This document shows positions 1 through 8,448 of a stretch of 64,000 nt of DNA, piece by piece; the stretch's first letter is position 1; each line of letters begins with the position of its first letter. The notes beneath the pieces were generated by a model that was not told the origin of the DNA, searched no databases, and saw only the letters and a program-made list of their open reading frames with translations. The stretch comes from Entomomonas moraniae (GTDB lineage Bacteria > Pseudomonadota > Gammaproteobacteria > Pseudomonadales > Pseudomonadaceae), in NCBI RefSeq assembly GCF_003991975.1, contig NZ_CP029822.1, positions 124,001-188,000 of the forward strand. The letters are read 5' to 3'. Made by a program: the position numbers and the translations under genes.

Positions 1-2796
1 TATGATACAGAAATTGCACCGAAAATAGCCCAAGATTATGCGGCAACCAATTACAGCACAGCCCAAATACTAACGGGCAACAAAGAGATGAATCAACTCG
101 AAAAAGACGTAGAAGCGCTTAAACGAAAGGCCATCAGTACGGCTGAATCGAGCGGTTATAAACTGGTGGGTAGCCAAATCTATAATGCAACCCAAATAAA
201 AGTTAAAGAACTTCTTGAACAATATGCACAAAGCCAAGAAGACGTTATTAAACTCAATTCACAAGGCCAGTATAAATCGATTTTCGAAGCAATAACCTAT
301 TACCAAGAAGCGTACTCATCGATTCAAGAAAACTTACTGCAATGCAACGATGATGAGTGTGCAGCGTCGTACGGGCTTGACTTTTATCGCGCCTCTCGAG
401 AACTAACAAAAAGAAAAGATGCCCTAAGTAAAAACCTTACCACCATTACCGAACTGGCCAATTGCGGTATCGCTGTTAGCGAATTTGCCTTTTGCCCAGC
501 CAACGCAGAAAAAGGGCTAGCTGACTATCTAAGCTACCTATCACTCTTTGAAGAACGCCAAGCAGAACTCGATAAACTAAATAACGAATTTGAAAGCTGG
601 TCAAAAGCCCTCGGTCGCAATGCCACTTTAGTGCCTACCTTTGTTTTTCAAAACTACATCAACAAAATATACACACTCGATCAAGATATTAAAACGCGAC
701 GAGAACAAGCCGAAAAAAACATTGATAATCTAAACGTCCCTATGCTCTGTATCTGGGATGCTTCACAATTTAATCCTAAGCCTGTCGATTTTTTATACAA
801 GGCCGTAATGCCCTTACAAGAATACTCAACGCCCGCTTCAGAAAACATCATCAGCAAACTCTCACACCTAGCCATAGGTGACCTCTCTAAGGCAGTACAA
901 GAGCAACTGGTTGACTCCATAAAAAAAGTCCCCATCGCTAATTTAAATGAAAAGCGCACCGAGTCTGAAATTTTTGAAAACTACCTAAAAACTCAAGGCA
1001 ATGTGGCCATCAAAGTTGATGAAAAATGGTTCTACAAAGACCAAAAAATAGATAATGACAATATCAAAGTATTTGATTACCAAGCATTCTTTAAGCATCT
1101 AGAAAAACAAAACTACCAAATTAAAACACTCAAAGATGAGCAAACAAAAAACGAATGGGGTGAAAGCTTAAGGAATATACTGTTTGCACAAAGCATCACT
1201 AAAAACATCATGTTATTTGATACGAGCTTTGGGGCAGCGATGATGCGCGCCTTTTGTGATGACGGTCAAATGGTCAATAGCAAAGTCTCAGGTAAAACCC
1301 TAAGCCTTAAACGAGGAAAAAACGAACAAGAGCTCAAAGAAGAAGCAGAAAAAGAAAAAAATAGTCCTATTCAAAAAACAACCGTTGTCGATAAAAGCAA
1401 AGGCGACGTACCTCAAGAGAAAAACAAACTAGCCACCGCCTCAATTGCCAGTGGCGAAATAAAACTAATCATTTCGCCCGCCAAAGGCGAAGTAACCCTA
1501 TTTGACTTCATGTTTCCACAACCCAATGACGACCTAAGACACCTTAAAATCACCTATCAAGATGAAGAAGGCAAACAATGCACCATCGACTTTGGTAGCT
1601 TCTACATGCGGCTGTTTGCCAAAGCATGGGGGTTTGCTGGGGCTAGCTTACTCATGAGTGGTCAAGTCTCAATAGGCGTCAACAAAAGTCAGCTTAGCTT
1701 ACAAAGCCTCTACCAAGCCACCTCCAAAGATGCCTCAGCCAAGTTTGATGTATTTCTAGGGGTGCAAGCAGGTATTAACCTAATGGGTGAATTACGCTGG
1801 ATTCCGCCGCTTGAACTAAAGCGAGGCACAGAAATACTCAACCTGTACCCCTACCAAGAAGACTACCGTGTACTAGCCAACCTAGAAGTTTCCGCTGCTG
1901 CTGCATCTGGTGCGGGTATCTCAGGCAAAATAGGGTTTGGCTTACACCGCGGCAAGTTTTACTTTGTCTGCAAAGTGTCATTAATCTGGGGCGTGGGGAC
2001 AAGCGACTCGGTCGCGTTTGAAATAGACTACCAGTCATTGGCCGACGTCTTTCGGTTATTATGTAAACTGCTGCGCGAAGTTAAATACGTTCACTTAAGC
2101 TTTATTTCCCCCGAGGCATTTAAATACCTAAGCGCCATGTACACCCTGTTTTTACTGATCGGTGCTCCTGTATTTCTGGTGACACTCTCCCTTTCCAAAC
2201 TGATGGAAGTGTATGATGCCATCATGGGTGCTGGTAATGAAGACATGATTGCAGCGCGAATAATCGACCCTCGCTATGCCGAAGAGCTACAACGCTGGTT
2301 AAAAACTGTTCCGCCTGAGGCTCTTGGGCCTTTTCTATTAGCACTAACCAGTTTTCAGCGCGGTAAAAATTGGCTTTATTTTGATGAAAACATCCGAGCT
2401 AACCAACAGCAAGCATTGGTTAATGTCTTGGGGTGGCTTGTGGCCAATGAAGATCAACCCTTTAGTGCAAATAAACCCAATGCTACTCAACTTTTATTTG
2501 AAAAAGCCGTCTCGCGCATGAACGTTTATGGCAAAAAAGAGAATGATCCCAAATCCACCTACTGCCTGAAAAAAGCTTGGTTAGATACCTTTATGGGCTG
2601 GTCTTCAGCTTTAAAAAAACAAAGACATAAAGATTTGTTATCTGATTATAATGGTTATATTGAAAAGCTTGGCAGCCATATTAACCAATATTGTGAATTA
2701 ATTGATGAAAAAAGTTGGTTACAAAGCGTTAATACGATGGGCATGTCTGATACAATCAAAGTATGGCGCTACACAGGACCTCATTATGAAAAATAA
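1..2796 (+). CDS. Large T6SS-associated-type protein (VasX/BTH_I2691-like), 5' truncated by window edge
   Basis: The frame is open from base 1, so the gene very probably starts left of the window; the first in-window ATG is at 88 (902 residues from there). The N-terminal half is charged and helical, with many Glu, Lys and Gln. From about residue 510 there is a Gly/Ala/Ser-rich region (GFAGASLLMSGQ, GVQAGINLMGELRW, SAAAASGAG), then one strong hydrophobic segment at about 683-705, then a soluble tail with the motif PPEALGPFLLAL. From memory this order resembles large proteins encoded beside VgrG in Pseudomonas (VasX/BTH_I2691-type). No enzymatic motif is visible. The next gene overlaps its end by 11 bp, so they are translationally linked. 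The family call is a recollection, not an alignment. Confidence 0.5.
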   Translation, partial: YDTEIAPKIAQDYAATNYSTAQILTGNKEMNQLEKDVEALKRKAISTAESSGYKLVGSQIYNATQIKVKELLEQYAQSQEDVIKLNSQGQYKSIFEAITYYQEAYSSIQENLLQCNDDECAASYGLDFYRASRELTKRKDALSKNLTTITELANCGIAVSEFAFCPANAEKGLADYLSYLSLFEERQAELDKLNNEFESWSKALGRNATLVPTFVFQNYINKIYTLDQDIKTRREQAEKNIDNLNVPMLCIWDASQFNPKPVDFLYKAVMPLQEYSTPASENIISKLSHLAIGDLSKAVQEQLVDSIKKVPIANLNEKRTESEIFENYLKTQGNVAIKVDEKWFYKDQKIDNDNIKVFDYQAFFKHLEKQNYQIKTLKDEQTKNEWGESLRNILFAQSITKNIMLFDTSFGAAMMRAFCDDGQMVNSKVSGKTLSLKRGKNEQELKEEAEKEKNSPIQKTTVVDKSKGDVPQEKNKLATASIASGEIKLIISPAKGEVTLFDFMFPQPNDDLRHLKITYQDEEGKQCTIDFGSFYMRLFAKAWGFAGASLLMSGQVSIGVNKSQLSLQSLYQATSKDASAKFDVFLGVQAGINLMGELRWIPPLELKRGTEILNLYPYQEDYRVLANLEVSAAAASGAGISGKIGFGLHRGKFYFVCKVSLIWGVGTSDSVAFEIDYQSLADVFRLLCKLLREVKYVHLSFISPEAFKYLSAMYTLFLLIGAPVFLVTLSLSKLMEVYDAIMGAGNEDMIAARIIDPRYAEELQRWLKTVPPEALGPFLLALTSFQRGKNWLYFDENIRANQQQALVNVLGWLVANEDQPFSANKPNATQLLFEKAVSRMNVYGKKENDPKSTYCLKKAWLDTFMGWSSALKKQRHKDLLSDYNGYIEKLGSHINQYCELIDEKSWLQSVNTMGMSDTIKVWRYTGPHYEK

Positions 2797-3772
2797 AATC
2801 TTCTCTTTATTATTGTTAAGTTGCTTGAGCCTCAGTTTTGCGGCTACTGCTGCCCTTTTAACCCCAGAGCAACAACAAGCCAAGGAACAAGGAGTTATCT
2901 ATTACATGATCGGACTTTGTAATCATGCCGCTCCCTATTTAAAACAAACGGCAGAGGTAGGTGACAAAGATAGCCAATACTACTACGCTGACTGTCGCTA
3001 CCAAAAAGACCAAATGCTCACAGACGAATCCGCTTACTGGTACCAACAAGCCGCCGAGCAAGGCGATATCTACGCCATGATGCGTCTTAGTGGCAATGAT
3101 CGCTGGTGCAAAACCTTTAACCAATGCCCCAAAAATATTGATACAACAGCATGGCGCAACAAAGCCAAACAACAAGCACTGGCTAAGGCTAAACAAGGCG
3201 ATGGCGAAGCCATGCTACAACTCTACCTAATGACCGATGATTTGTCGTGGTTAGAAAAAGGCGCGGCCGCCGGTGACCCCGTGGCACAATACACCTTGGC
3301 CAGAAAATACGATGATCGTGCAGGCCACTTTGCAACCCCTGAACTACGTGAAGCCGCTGTGGCTAAATGGACAAAAGCCTCCGCGGAGCAGGGCTACCCC
3401 AAAGCAATGTACGATTATGCTTATATTCTACGTAAGCAAAAAAAAATCGATGAAGCACAACAATACTTAATCAACTCGGTGAATACGGGTTATGTTGATG
3501 CCATCTTCTCTTATGCCGTTATTTTAAAAGATGGTGGGGAAAATGAATTCAATATTCAGCAAGATTTAGTAAAAAGTTATGCACTGTTTAGCTTACTGGT
3601 TTCTCATAAGACAAGAAACAGTACGCTTGCCGAAAGCATCATAAAAGACCATATGCCAGTGTTATCAAAAGAACAGCTAGAACAAGCCAAAGCCTATGCT
3701 GAACAGTGGCAAAAAGAACATCCGCCGCTATCAGAATACTACACCAAATACCATTATCCTGCGTTTCACTAG
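2786..3772 (+). CDS. Exported Sel1-like repeat protein, copy 1
   Basis: A 328-residue protein. The ATG at 2786 is chosen over an upstream ATG at 2702 because AGGA lies 8 bases before it and it begins a clear signal peptide (MKNKIFSLLLL, cleavage likely near ATA-A at about residue 22). The mature part consists of Sel1/TPR-like helical repeats (AEVGDKDSQYYYADCRYQ, AAEQGDIYAMMRLSG, AAAGDPVAQYTLA, SAEQGYPKAMYDYAYIL), which are protein-protein binding units. Two cysteines in RWCKTFNQCP may form a disulphide. The start overlaps the large upstream gene by 11 bp. Because it is exported and follows a secretion-type protein, it could be an immunity or accessory protein; that is inference. A close paralogue follows directly. 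Confidence 0.82.
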   Translation: MKNKIFSLLLLSCLSLSFAATAALLTPEQQQAKEQGVIYYMIGLCNHAAPYLKQTAEVGDKDSQYYYADCRYQKDQMLTDESAYWYQQAAEQGDIYAMMRLSGNDRWCKTFNQCPKNIDTTAWRNKAKQQALAKAKQGDGEAMLQLYLMTDDLSWLEKGAAAGDPVAQYTLARKYDDRAGHFATPELREAAVAKWTKASAEQGYPKAMYDYAYILRKQKKIDEAQQYLINSVNTGYVDAIFSYAVILKDGGENEFNIQQDLVKSYALFSLLVSHKTRNSTLAESIIKDHMPVLSKEQLEQAKAYAEQWQKEHPPLSEYYTKYHYPAFH

Positions 3773-3824
3773 AAACGCGGTACGAAAAACAAGGGCAGTA
3801 ACTCAAGAAAGGAAGTATCTCATC

Positions 3825-4808
3825 ATGAAAAATAAAATCCTCTCTTTATTGTTAAGTAGCTTACTATTCGGTTTTTCAGCTACTGCTGCCCCCTTAACGC
3901 CTGAGCAACAACAAACAAAACAGCAAGGCATCAACTACTACATGATCCAACACTGTGAACTTGCCGAACCTCTACTAAAACGAGTGGCAGAGGCTGGCGA
4001 CAAAGATAGCCAGTACTACTACGCCGATTGCCGCTACCAAGACACACAAATGCTCACAGACGAATCCGCCTACTGGTACCAACAAGCTGCCGAACAAGGC
4101 GATATCTACGCCATGATGCGCCTTAGCGGCAATGACCGCTGGTGCAAAACCTTTAACCAATGCCCCAAAAATATTGATACAACAGCATGGCGTAACAAAG
4201 CCAAACAGCAGGCACTGGCTAAGGCTAAACAAGGCGATGGCGAAGCCATGCTACAACTCTACCTAATGACCGATGATTTGTCGTGGTTAGAAAAAGGCGC
4301 AGCCGCCGGCGACCCCGTGGCACAATACACTCTTGCTATTAGGTATGATGACCGCGCAGGCCATTTTGCAACCCCCGAACAACGTCAGGCTGCTATTGCT
4401 AAATGGATGAAAGCTTCCGCTGAACAGGGCTACCCCAAAGCAATGTTAAATTATGCCTATATACTCAGTGAGCAAGGTAAAGCCACAGAAGCTCAACAAT
4501 ATTTGATAAAGTCAGCCAATACTGGATATATAGATGCAATATATGAATATGCGGCTATTTTAAGAAATGGAATCACAAAAGAATTTAATCTTCAGCAAGA
4601 TTTGGTAAAAAGTTATGCGCTGTTTAGTTTGTTGGTTGCTAATAAAACAATAAACCGTTTACAAGCTGAGAACTCTATAAAAAATAGAATGCCGCCGTTA
4701 TCAAAAGAACAGCTAGACCAAGCCAAAGCCTATGCCGAACAGTGGCAAAAAGAACATCCACCGCTCTCAGAATACTACACCAAATACCATTACCCTGCGT
4801 TTCACTAG
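3825..4808 (+). CDS. Exported Sel1-like repeat protein, copy 2 (tandem paralogue)
   Basis: A 327-residue paralogue of the preceding gene, with the same layout: signal peptide (MKNKILSLLL to about residue 21), then Sel1-like repeats. The ATG at 3825 follows an AAAGGAAG ribosome site and matches the start of copy 1; longer in-frame starts would place a hydrophilic leader before the signal peptide. Residues 75-171 are identical to residues 76-172 of copy 1, and the last 27 residues are identical too, while the N-terminal repeat and the region at about 175-300 have diverged. The 52-bp gap after copy 1 partly resembles the sequence after copy 2, so the duplication unit included flanking DNA. Function is unknown; it may be a second immunity or accessory variant. 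Confidence 0.82.
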   Translation: MKNKILSLLLSSLLFGFSATAAPLTPEQQQTKQQGINYYMIQHCELAEPLLKRVAEAGDKDSQYYYADCRYQDTQMLTDESAYWYQQAAEQGDIYAMMRLSGNDRWCKTFNQCPKNIDTTAWRNKAKQQALAKAKQGDGEAMLQLYLMTDDLSWLEKGAAAGDPVAQYTLAIRYDDRAGHFATPEQRQAAIAKWMKASAEQGYPKAMLNYAYILSEQGKATEAQQYLIKSANTGYIDAIYEYAAILRNGITKEFNLQQDLVKSYALFSLLVANKTINRLQAENSIKNRMPPLSKEQLDQAKAYAEQWQKEHPPLSEYYTKYHYPAFH

Positions 4809-4946
4809 AAACGCAGCAAGATAGCCAAGTTGTAGTCAATATTCTGAGCTTGAATAAAAAATAAGGGCAGATCAATGCATCTTGAGCCACTCTATAAATT
4901 ATAATGGGGGTATAAACGAGGGTACGAAAAATATTAATCAATAAAA

Positions 4947-4975
4947 AAGCCTAGTTAAATCAATTAACTAGGCTT
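4947..4975 (-). terminator. Terminator after tRNA-Leu (works in both orientations)
   Basis: A perfect 12-bp stem (AAGCCTAGTTAA at 4947-4958, TTAACTAGGCTT at 4964-4975) with a 5-base loop. Read on the minus strand it is followed by a T-run, which suits it to end the tRNA-Leu transcript; on the plus strand it could also stop readthrough from the Sel1 genes. Confidence 0.8.
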
Positions 4976-4981
4976 TATATA

Positions 4982-5069
4982 TGGTGCCCGGGGCCGGAGT
5001 CGAACCGGCACGGGTTATACACCCGAGGGATTTTAAATCCCTTGTGTCTACCAATTTCACCACCCGGGC
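4982..5069 (-). tRNA. tRNA-Leu, anticodon UAA
   Basis: Read on the minus strand, the sequence folds as a class II tRNA with a long variable arm. The acceptor stem pairs GCCCGGG with CCCGGGC, followed by A and an encoded CCA. The D arm contains TGGTGAAATTGGTAGACAC. The anticodon stem is AGGGA/TCCCT around the loop TTTAAAA, giving anticodon TAA. The T arm contains GGTTCGACTCC. The long variable arm and D-arm sequence are typical of leucine tRNAs. It is a single gene with its own terminator downstream. Confidence 0.95.
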
Positions 5070-5083
5070 ATTTTTCAATGCTG

Positions 5084-5089
5084 AGTATA
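5084..5089 (-). promoter_or_regulatory. Candidate -10 box for tRNA-Leu
   Basis: On the minus strand TATACT lies about 15-20 bases before the mature 5' end of the tRNA, where a -10 element is expected. I see no strong -35 hexamer at the right distance, so this is a weak call. Confidence 0.3.
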
Positions 5090-5404
5090 GCAGTAAGATG
5101 TATTAGATATCTTGCTGTATGGGCGAGGTATTATAGGGAGTTTTTTATAAATTACAATAGTTATTTTATAAAATTTTAATTTTTTTTAATAAATGGTCTG
5201 TTAAACTAGTTATTAGTTTTTTGATCAGGCGATAAAAAGAAATATTTTGTTTTATTTCATAGTTTAATAATTCTGCTTTATTCTTTATATTATGCAGCAT
5301 CAAAAAGATATAAGTGAGTTTTATAGAAGAACTCGAGTAATTCATTACTTACTTAAAATTATTATGTAGGCAAATAAAATTAGGATGTTATAAAAGGTAA
5401 TAGT
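5090..5404. other. Intergenic AT-rich region without a recognisable gene
   Basis: About 315 bases of very AT-rich DNA between divergent genes. It must contain the promoter of the FKBP lipoprotein gene on the plus strand. I see no open frame with a ribosome site, no tRNA-side attachment duplication and no repeat. A poorly matched AAAAGG ribosome site stands just before the ATG at 5405. Confidence 0.6.
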
Positions 5405-6196
5405 ATGAAAAAAAATTATTTAGCTGTGGTTGTAGCAAGCTTAGCGCTTTCATTGGCTGCTTGTGATTCAAAATCTGAGAATGCCACTAATGCCGCAAAA
5501 CCTGCTGCACAAACACAAGCGCAAGGTGAAGTAAAACAAACTAACCAAGCTGATAGTAATAATACCTCTAAGGAAGTAGTGCAAGCTTCATATGCAGTTG
5601 GATACCAATTTGGTAAAAACTTAGCAACAACAGGTATTAAAGGTTTTGATTCTAAAGAAATCCTAGCGGGTATTAATGACGGCTTACAAGGTAAAGATTC
5701 AAAATTATCTCAAGAAGAAGTACAAGCAGCGATGACAGCATTAGATGCTGAGATTCAAAAGAATATTGCTGAAAAAGCTAAAGCGTTTGCTGAGAAAGGT
5801 AAGGCCTTTTTAGCAGAAAATGCTAAACGTGAAGGTGTTGTAACAACTAAGTCTGGTTTACAGTATGAAGTTGTTGAGCAAGGTAAGGGTGCTAAACCTA
5901 AATCAACAGACATTGTTAAAGTTAACTACGAAGGTAAGTTAACTGATGGTACTGTTTTTGATAGTTCAATTAAACGTGGTGAACCTGTAGAGTTTGCTGT
6001 TGATGCGGTTATTCCTGGTTGGAAAGAAGCATTACAATTAATGCAAGTTGGTGAAAAAGCTAAGTTATATATTCCTAGTGATTTAGCTTATGGTGAAAGA
6101 GGTATTCCACCTACCATTCCTGCGAATGCTGTGTTGGTATTTGATGTTGAATTATTAAGCATTAAACAACCTGAAACTCAACCAGCAAAAAAATAA
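5405..6196 (+). CDS. FKBP-type peptidyl-prolyl isomerase, lipoprotein (Mip/FklB-like)
   Basis: A 263-residue envelope-anchored proline isomerase and folding helper. The N-terminus is a lipoprotein signal with lipobox LAAC, giving lipidated Cys20. A Gln/Ala/Asn-rich linker follows, then the FKBP N-terminal dimerisation domain (about 58-150; ASYAVGYQFGKNL) with a long Lys/Ala/Glu helix (IAEKAKAFAEKGKAF), then the catalytic FKBP domain (about 155-255; KVNYEGKLTDGTVFDSS, GWKEALQLMQVGEKA, IPSDLAYGERG). This two-domain form is that of Mip, FkpA and FklB; the lipoprotein signal is less usual. It is monocistronic, with a strong terminator right after it. Confidence 0.92.
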   Translation: MKKNYLAVVVASLALSLAACDSKSENATNAAKPAAQTQAQGEVKQTNQADSNNTSKEVVQASYAVGYQFGKNLATTGIKGFDSKEILAGINDGLQGKDSKLSQEEVQAAMTALDAEIQKNIAEKAKAFAEKGKAFLAENAKREGVVTTKSGLQYEVVEQGKGAKPKSTDIVKVNYEGKLTDGTVFDSSIKRGEPVEFAVDAVIPGWKEALQLMQVGEKAKLYIPSDLAYGERGIPPTIPANAVLVFDVELLSIKQPETQPAKK

Positions 6197-6230
6197 TGAG
6201 TTATCGTTAAGCAATATGTCTTAATTGATA

Positions 6231-6261
6231 AAAACCTCGTCTATTGACGAGGTTTTTTTTT
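6231..6261 (+). terminator. Rho-independent terminator of the FKBP gene
   Basis: An 11-bp stem AAAACCTCGTC / GACGAGGTTTT (6231-6241 and 6246-6256) with loop TATT, running into a nine-base T-run (6253-6261). It lies 35 bases after the stop codon at 6196. Confidence 0.93.
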
Positions 6262-6317
6262 GGTAAAAAATATATACTATAAGCAAATTAGTTCTTTTTG
6301 CATCAATGGGATAAAAA

Positions 6318-7409
6318 ATGGCGTTAAATACGGTTGAAGAGTTAGTAGAAGATATTCGTCAAGGTAAGATGGTTATTTTGATGGATGACGAAGGGCGCGA
6401 AAACGAAGGTGATTTAATTATTGCTGCCCAGTGTGTTGAAGCTGAACATATTAATTTTATGGCAAAACATGCCCGTGGGTTAATTTGTATGCCAATGGGG
6501 AAGGACCGTTGTGAACGTTTAGGGCTTAACTTAATGGTATTACGCAATAATTCGGGGTTTGGCACGAAGTTTACAGTTTCTATTGAAGCTGCAACAGGTG
6601 TGACTACAGGGATTTCTGCCGCTGATAGAGCGCGAACCGTACAAGCTGCTTGTGCTGATGCCGCCACCGCTGAAGATATTGTAAGCCCAGGACATGTTTT
6701 TCCTCTAATTTCTCAACCCGGTGGGGTGTTGGCAAGAGCTGGCCATACTGAAGCATCAACAGATTTAGCGCGTATGGCTGGTTTTAATGAGTCAGCAGTT
6801 ATTTGTGAAATTATGAATGATGATGGCACGATGGCTCGTCGTCCTGAGCTAGAAAAGTTTGCTGCTGAGCATAATATTAAAATAGGAACAATCGCTGATC
6901 TTATTCATTATCGTTTAACCCATGAACGTACTGTTAAACGTTTATTAGAGCGCCCTTTAAAAACAGAGTTGGGAGATTTTAAATTAATTTCTTATCGTGA
7001 TGAGGTGGATGGTTTTATTCATTTAGCACTTGTGCATGGAGAAATTAATGGTGCTGAGCCCGTGTTGGTTCGTGTGCATAATCTTGACCCTTTGCGCGAT
7101 TTATTACAGGTTTCTCAGCCGGGGCGTTGGGGATTGCGTGATGCAATGAGTGCAGTAGTAAGCGAGGGCAGTGGTATTGTTCTGTTGTTAGGTAATTCGT
7201 TAGATGGTCATGCATTATTAGATAATTTACAAGAAAAGCTAGAGCCAGCCCTTTCAAACTCACCGGTTACTTACAGCGTGGTGGGTGGTGGTTCACAGAT
7301 TTTACGTGATTTAGGTGTGCGTAAAATGCGTTTGATGAGTACCCCTGCACGTTTTAATGCGTTATCTGGTTTTGGGTTGGAAGTGGTAGAGTATATTCCG
7401 CCTGTTTAG
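6318..7409 (+). CDS. ribBA: 3,4-dihydroxy-2-butanone-4-phosphate synthase fused to a degenerate GTP cyclohydrolase II domain
   Basis: A 363-residue enzyme that converts ribulose 5-phosphate to the four-carbon unit of riboflavin. The RibB domain (1 to about 205) has the acidic metal site DDEGRENEGD (23-32), the PGHVFPL segment and RAGHTEASTDL. The C-terminal part (about 208-363) has the RibA fold outline (LVHGE, VRVHN, LRDLGVRKMRLM) but lacks the zinc-binding cysteines normally found after VRVH, here replaced by NLDPLRDLLQVSQPG. It is therefore probably inactive as a cyclohydrolase, as in the Pseudomonas RibB/RibA-like protein. A working RibA should be encoded elsewhere. It heads the ribH-nusB-thiL group, 83 bp before ribH. 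Confidence 0.93.
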   Translation: MALNTVEELVEDIRQGKMVILMDDEGRENEGDLIIAAQCVEAEHINFMAKHARGLICMPMGKDRCERLGLNLMVLRNNSGFGTKFTVSIEAATGVTTGISAADRARTVQAACADAATAEDIVSPGHVFPLISQPGGVLARAGHTEASTDLARMAGFNESAVICEIMNDDGTMARRPELEKFAAEHNIKIGTIADLIHYRLTHERTVKRLLERPLKTELGDFKLISYRDEVDGFIHLALVHGEINGAEPVLVRVHNLDPLRDLLQVSQPGRWGLRDAMSAVVSEGSGIVLLLGNSLDGHALLDNLQEKLEPALSNSPVTYSVVGGGSQILRDLGVRKMRLMSTPARFNALSGFGLEVVEYIPPV

Positions 7410-7492
7410 ACTATATAATTTAAGCATTTTTATTATTATTTGGTTATAATAATTAACTGATGTTAGCTCTTTATAAATGATGGGATTTAGTT

Positions 7493-7969
7493 ATGACAGT
7501 ACATACCCTTGAAGGTACATTTGCTACACCTAAAGGTCGTTTTGCATTGGTTGTTGGGCGATTTAATAGTTTTGTGGTAGAAAGTTTGGTTGAAGGTGCT
7601 ATAGATACTTTAACCCGCCATGGTGTGAAAGAAAGTGATATTACAATTATTCGTGCACCAGGTGCTTTTGAAATTCCATTAGTTTGTCAAAAAATTGCTC
7701 AGCGCAATGAGTTTGCTGCTATTGTTGCATTAGGCGCTGTTATTCGTGGTGGTACGCCTCATTTTGAGTATGTTGCTGGTGAGTGTACCAAAGGGCTTGC
7801 TCATGTCTCTTTACACTATGATGTGCCTGTTTCTTTTGGTGTTTTGACAGTGGATACTATTGAACAAGCGATTGAGCGTGCTGGAACGAAAGCAGGTAAT
7901 AAAGGTTCTGAAGCTGCGTTATCAGCATTAGAAATGGTTAATTTATTGGGACAGTTGGAGGCCAAGTGA
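7493..7969 (+). CDS. ribH: 6,7-dimethyl-8-ribityllumazine synthase
   Basis: A 158-residue lumazine synthase, the penultimate step of riboflavin synthesis: it condenses 5-amino-6-ribitylaminouracil with the product of RibB. Family motifs visible are [15 protein letters not shown] (substrate pocket), RAPGAFEIP, the catalytic-histidine segment [16 protein letters not shown] and [13 protein letters not shown]. The length is normal. Its last four bases overlap the GTG start of nusB (GTGA), so the two are translationally coupled. Confidence 0.96.
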   Translation: MTVHTLEGTFATPKGRFALVVGRFNSFVVESLVEGAIDTLTRHGVKESDITIIRAPGAFEIPLVCQKIAQRNEFAAIVALGAVIRGGTPHFEYVAGECTKGLAHVSLHYDVPVSFGVLTVDTIEQAIERAGTKAGNKGSEAALSALEMVNLLGQLEAK

Positions 7970-8439
7970 GTAATTCGGAGCAACCCAATAAAGATAAACC
8001 GTTGCGTGGTAAAATATCAGAGCGCCGTCGTGCGCGCAGTTTTGCCATGCAAGCTCTTTATCAATGGCATATGGCGGGGCAGGCAATTAATGAAATTGAA
8101 GCCCAGTTTTATGTAGATAATAACTTTTCTAAAGTTGATACGGAGTATTTTAAAGCTATTTTACATGGTGTCCCTGCTAAAGTAGTGGAGCTTGATGAAG
8201 CCTTTGCGCCTTTGCTTGATCGTCCGATAAAAGAGTTAGACCCTGTTGAGCTTTCTATTTTAAGACTTTCAACATTTGAGTTGTTAGAACGTATTGATAT
8301 TCCTTATCGTGTTGTTATTAATGAGGGTGTTGAGCTGGCAAAAACTTATGGTGCAACGGATGGGCATAAGTTTGTTAATGGAATTTTAGATCGTTTAGCA
8401 CCTAAGTTGCGAGTGGCTGAAACTCGTCATAAAAAATAG
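7966..8439 (+). CDS. nusB: Transcription antitermination factor NusB
   Basis: A 157-residue RNA-binding protein that with NusE (S10) binds boxA RNA in rRNA antitermination. It has the N-terminal Arg-rich start of the fold ([16 protein letters not shown]), the central helix [18 protein letters not shown] and the C-terminal [16 protein letters not shown] plus [11 protein letters not shown] motifs. The start is GTG within the ribH stop, a 4-bp overlap. The ribH-nusB-thiL order is widespread in gammaproteobacteria. Confidence 0.96.
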   Translation: MSNSEQPNKDKPLRGKISERRRARSFAMQALYQWHMAGQAINEIEAQFYVDNNFSKVDTEYFKAILHGVPAKVVELDEAFAPLLDRPIKELDPVELSILRLSTFELLERIDIPYRVVINEGVELAKTYGATDGHKFVNGILDRLAPKLRVAETRHKK

Positions 8440-8448
8440 GATGGACGT

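Noticed and set aside
4982-5404. Integration site at the tRNA-Leu gene
   Set aside because: There is no integrase gene and no duplicated tRNA end nearby; the secretion-type genes on the other side show no island borders within the window.
6257-6317. FMN riboswitch before ribBA
   Set aside because: Only about 60 bases separate the FKBP terminator from the start codon, too short for an FMN aptamer, and no conserved aptamer segments are visible.
6359-6667. 102-codon minus-strand open frame inside ribBA
   Set aside because: Antisense to the highly conserved RibB domain; no ribosome site and no recognisable sequence.
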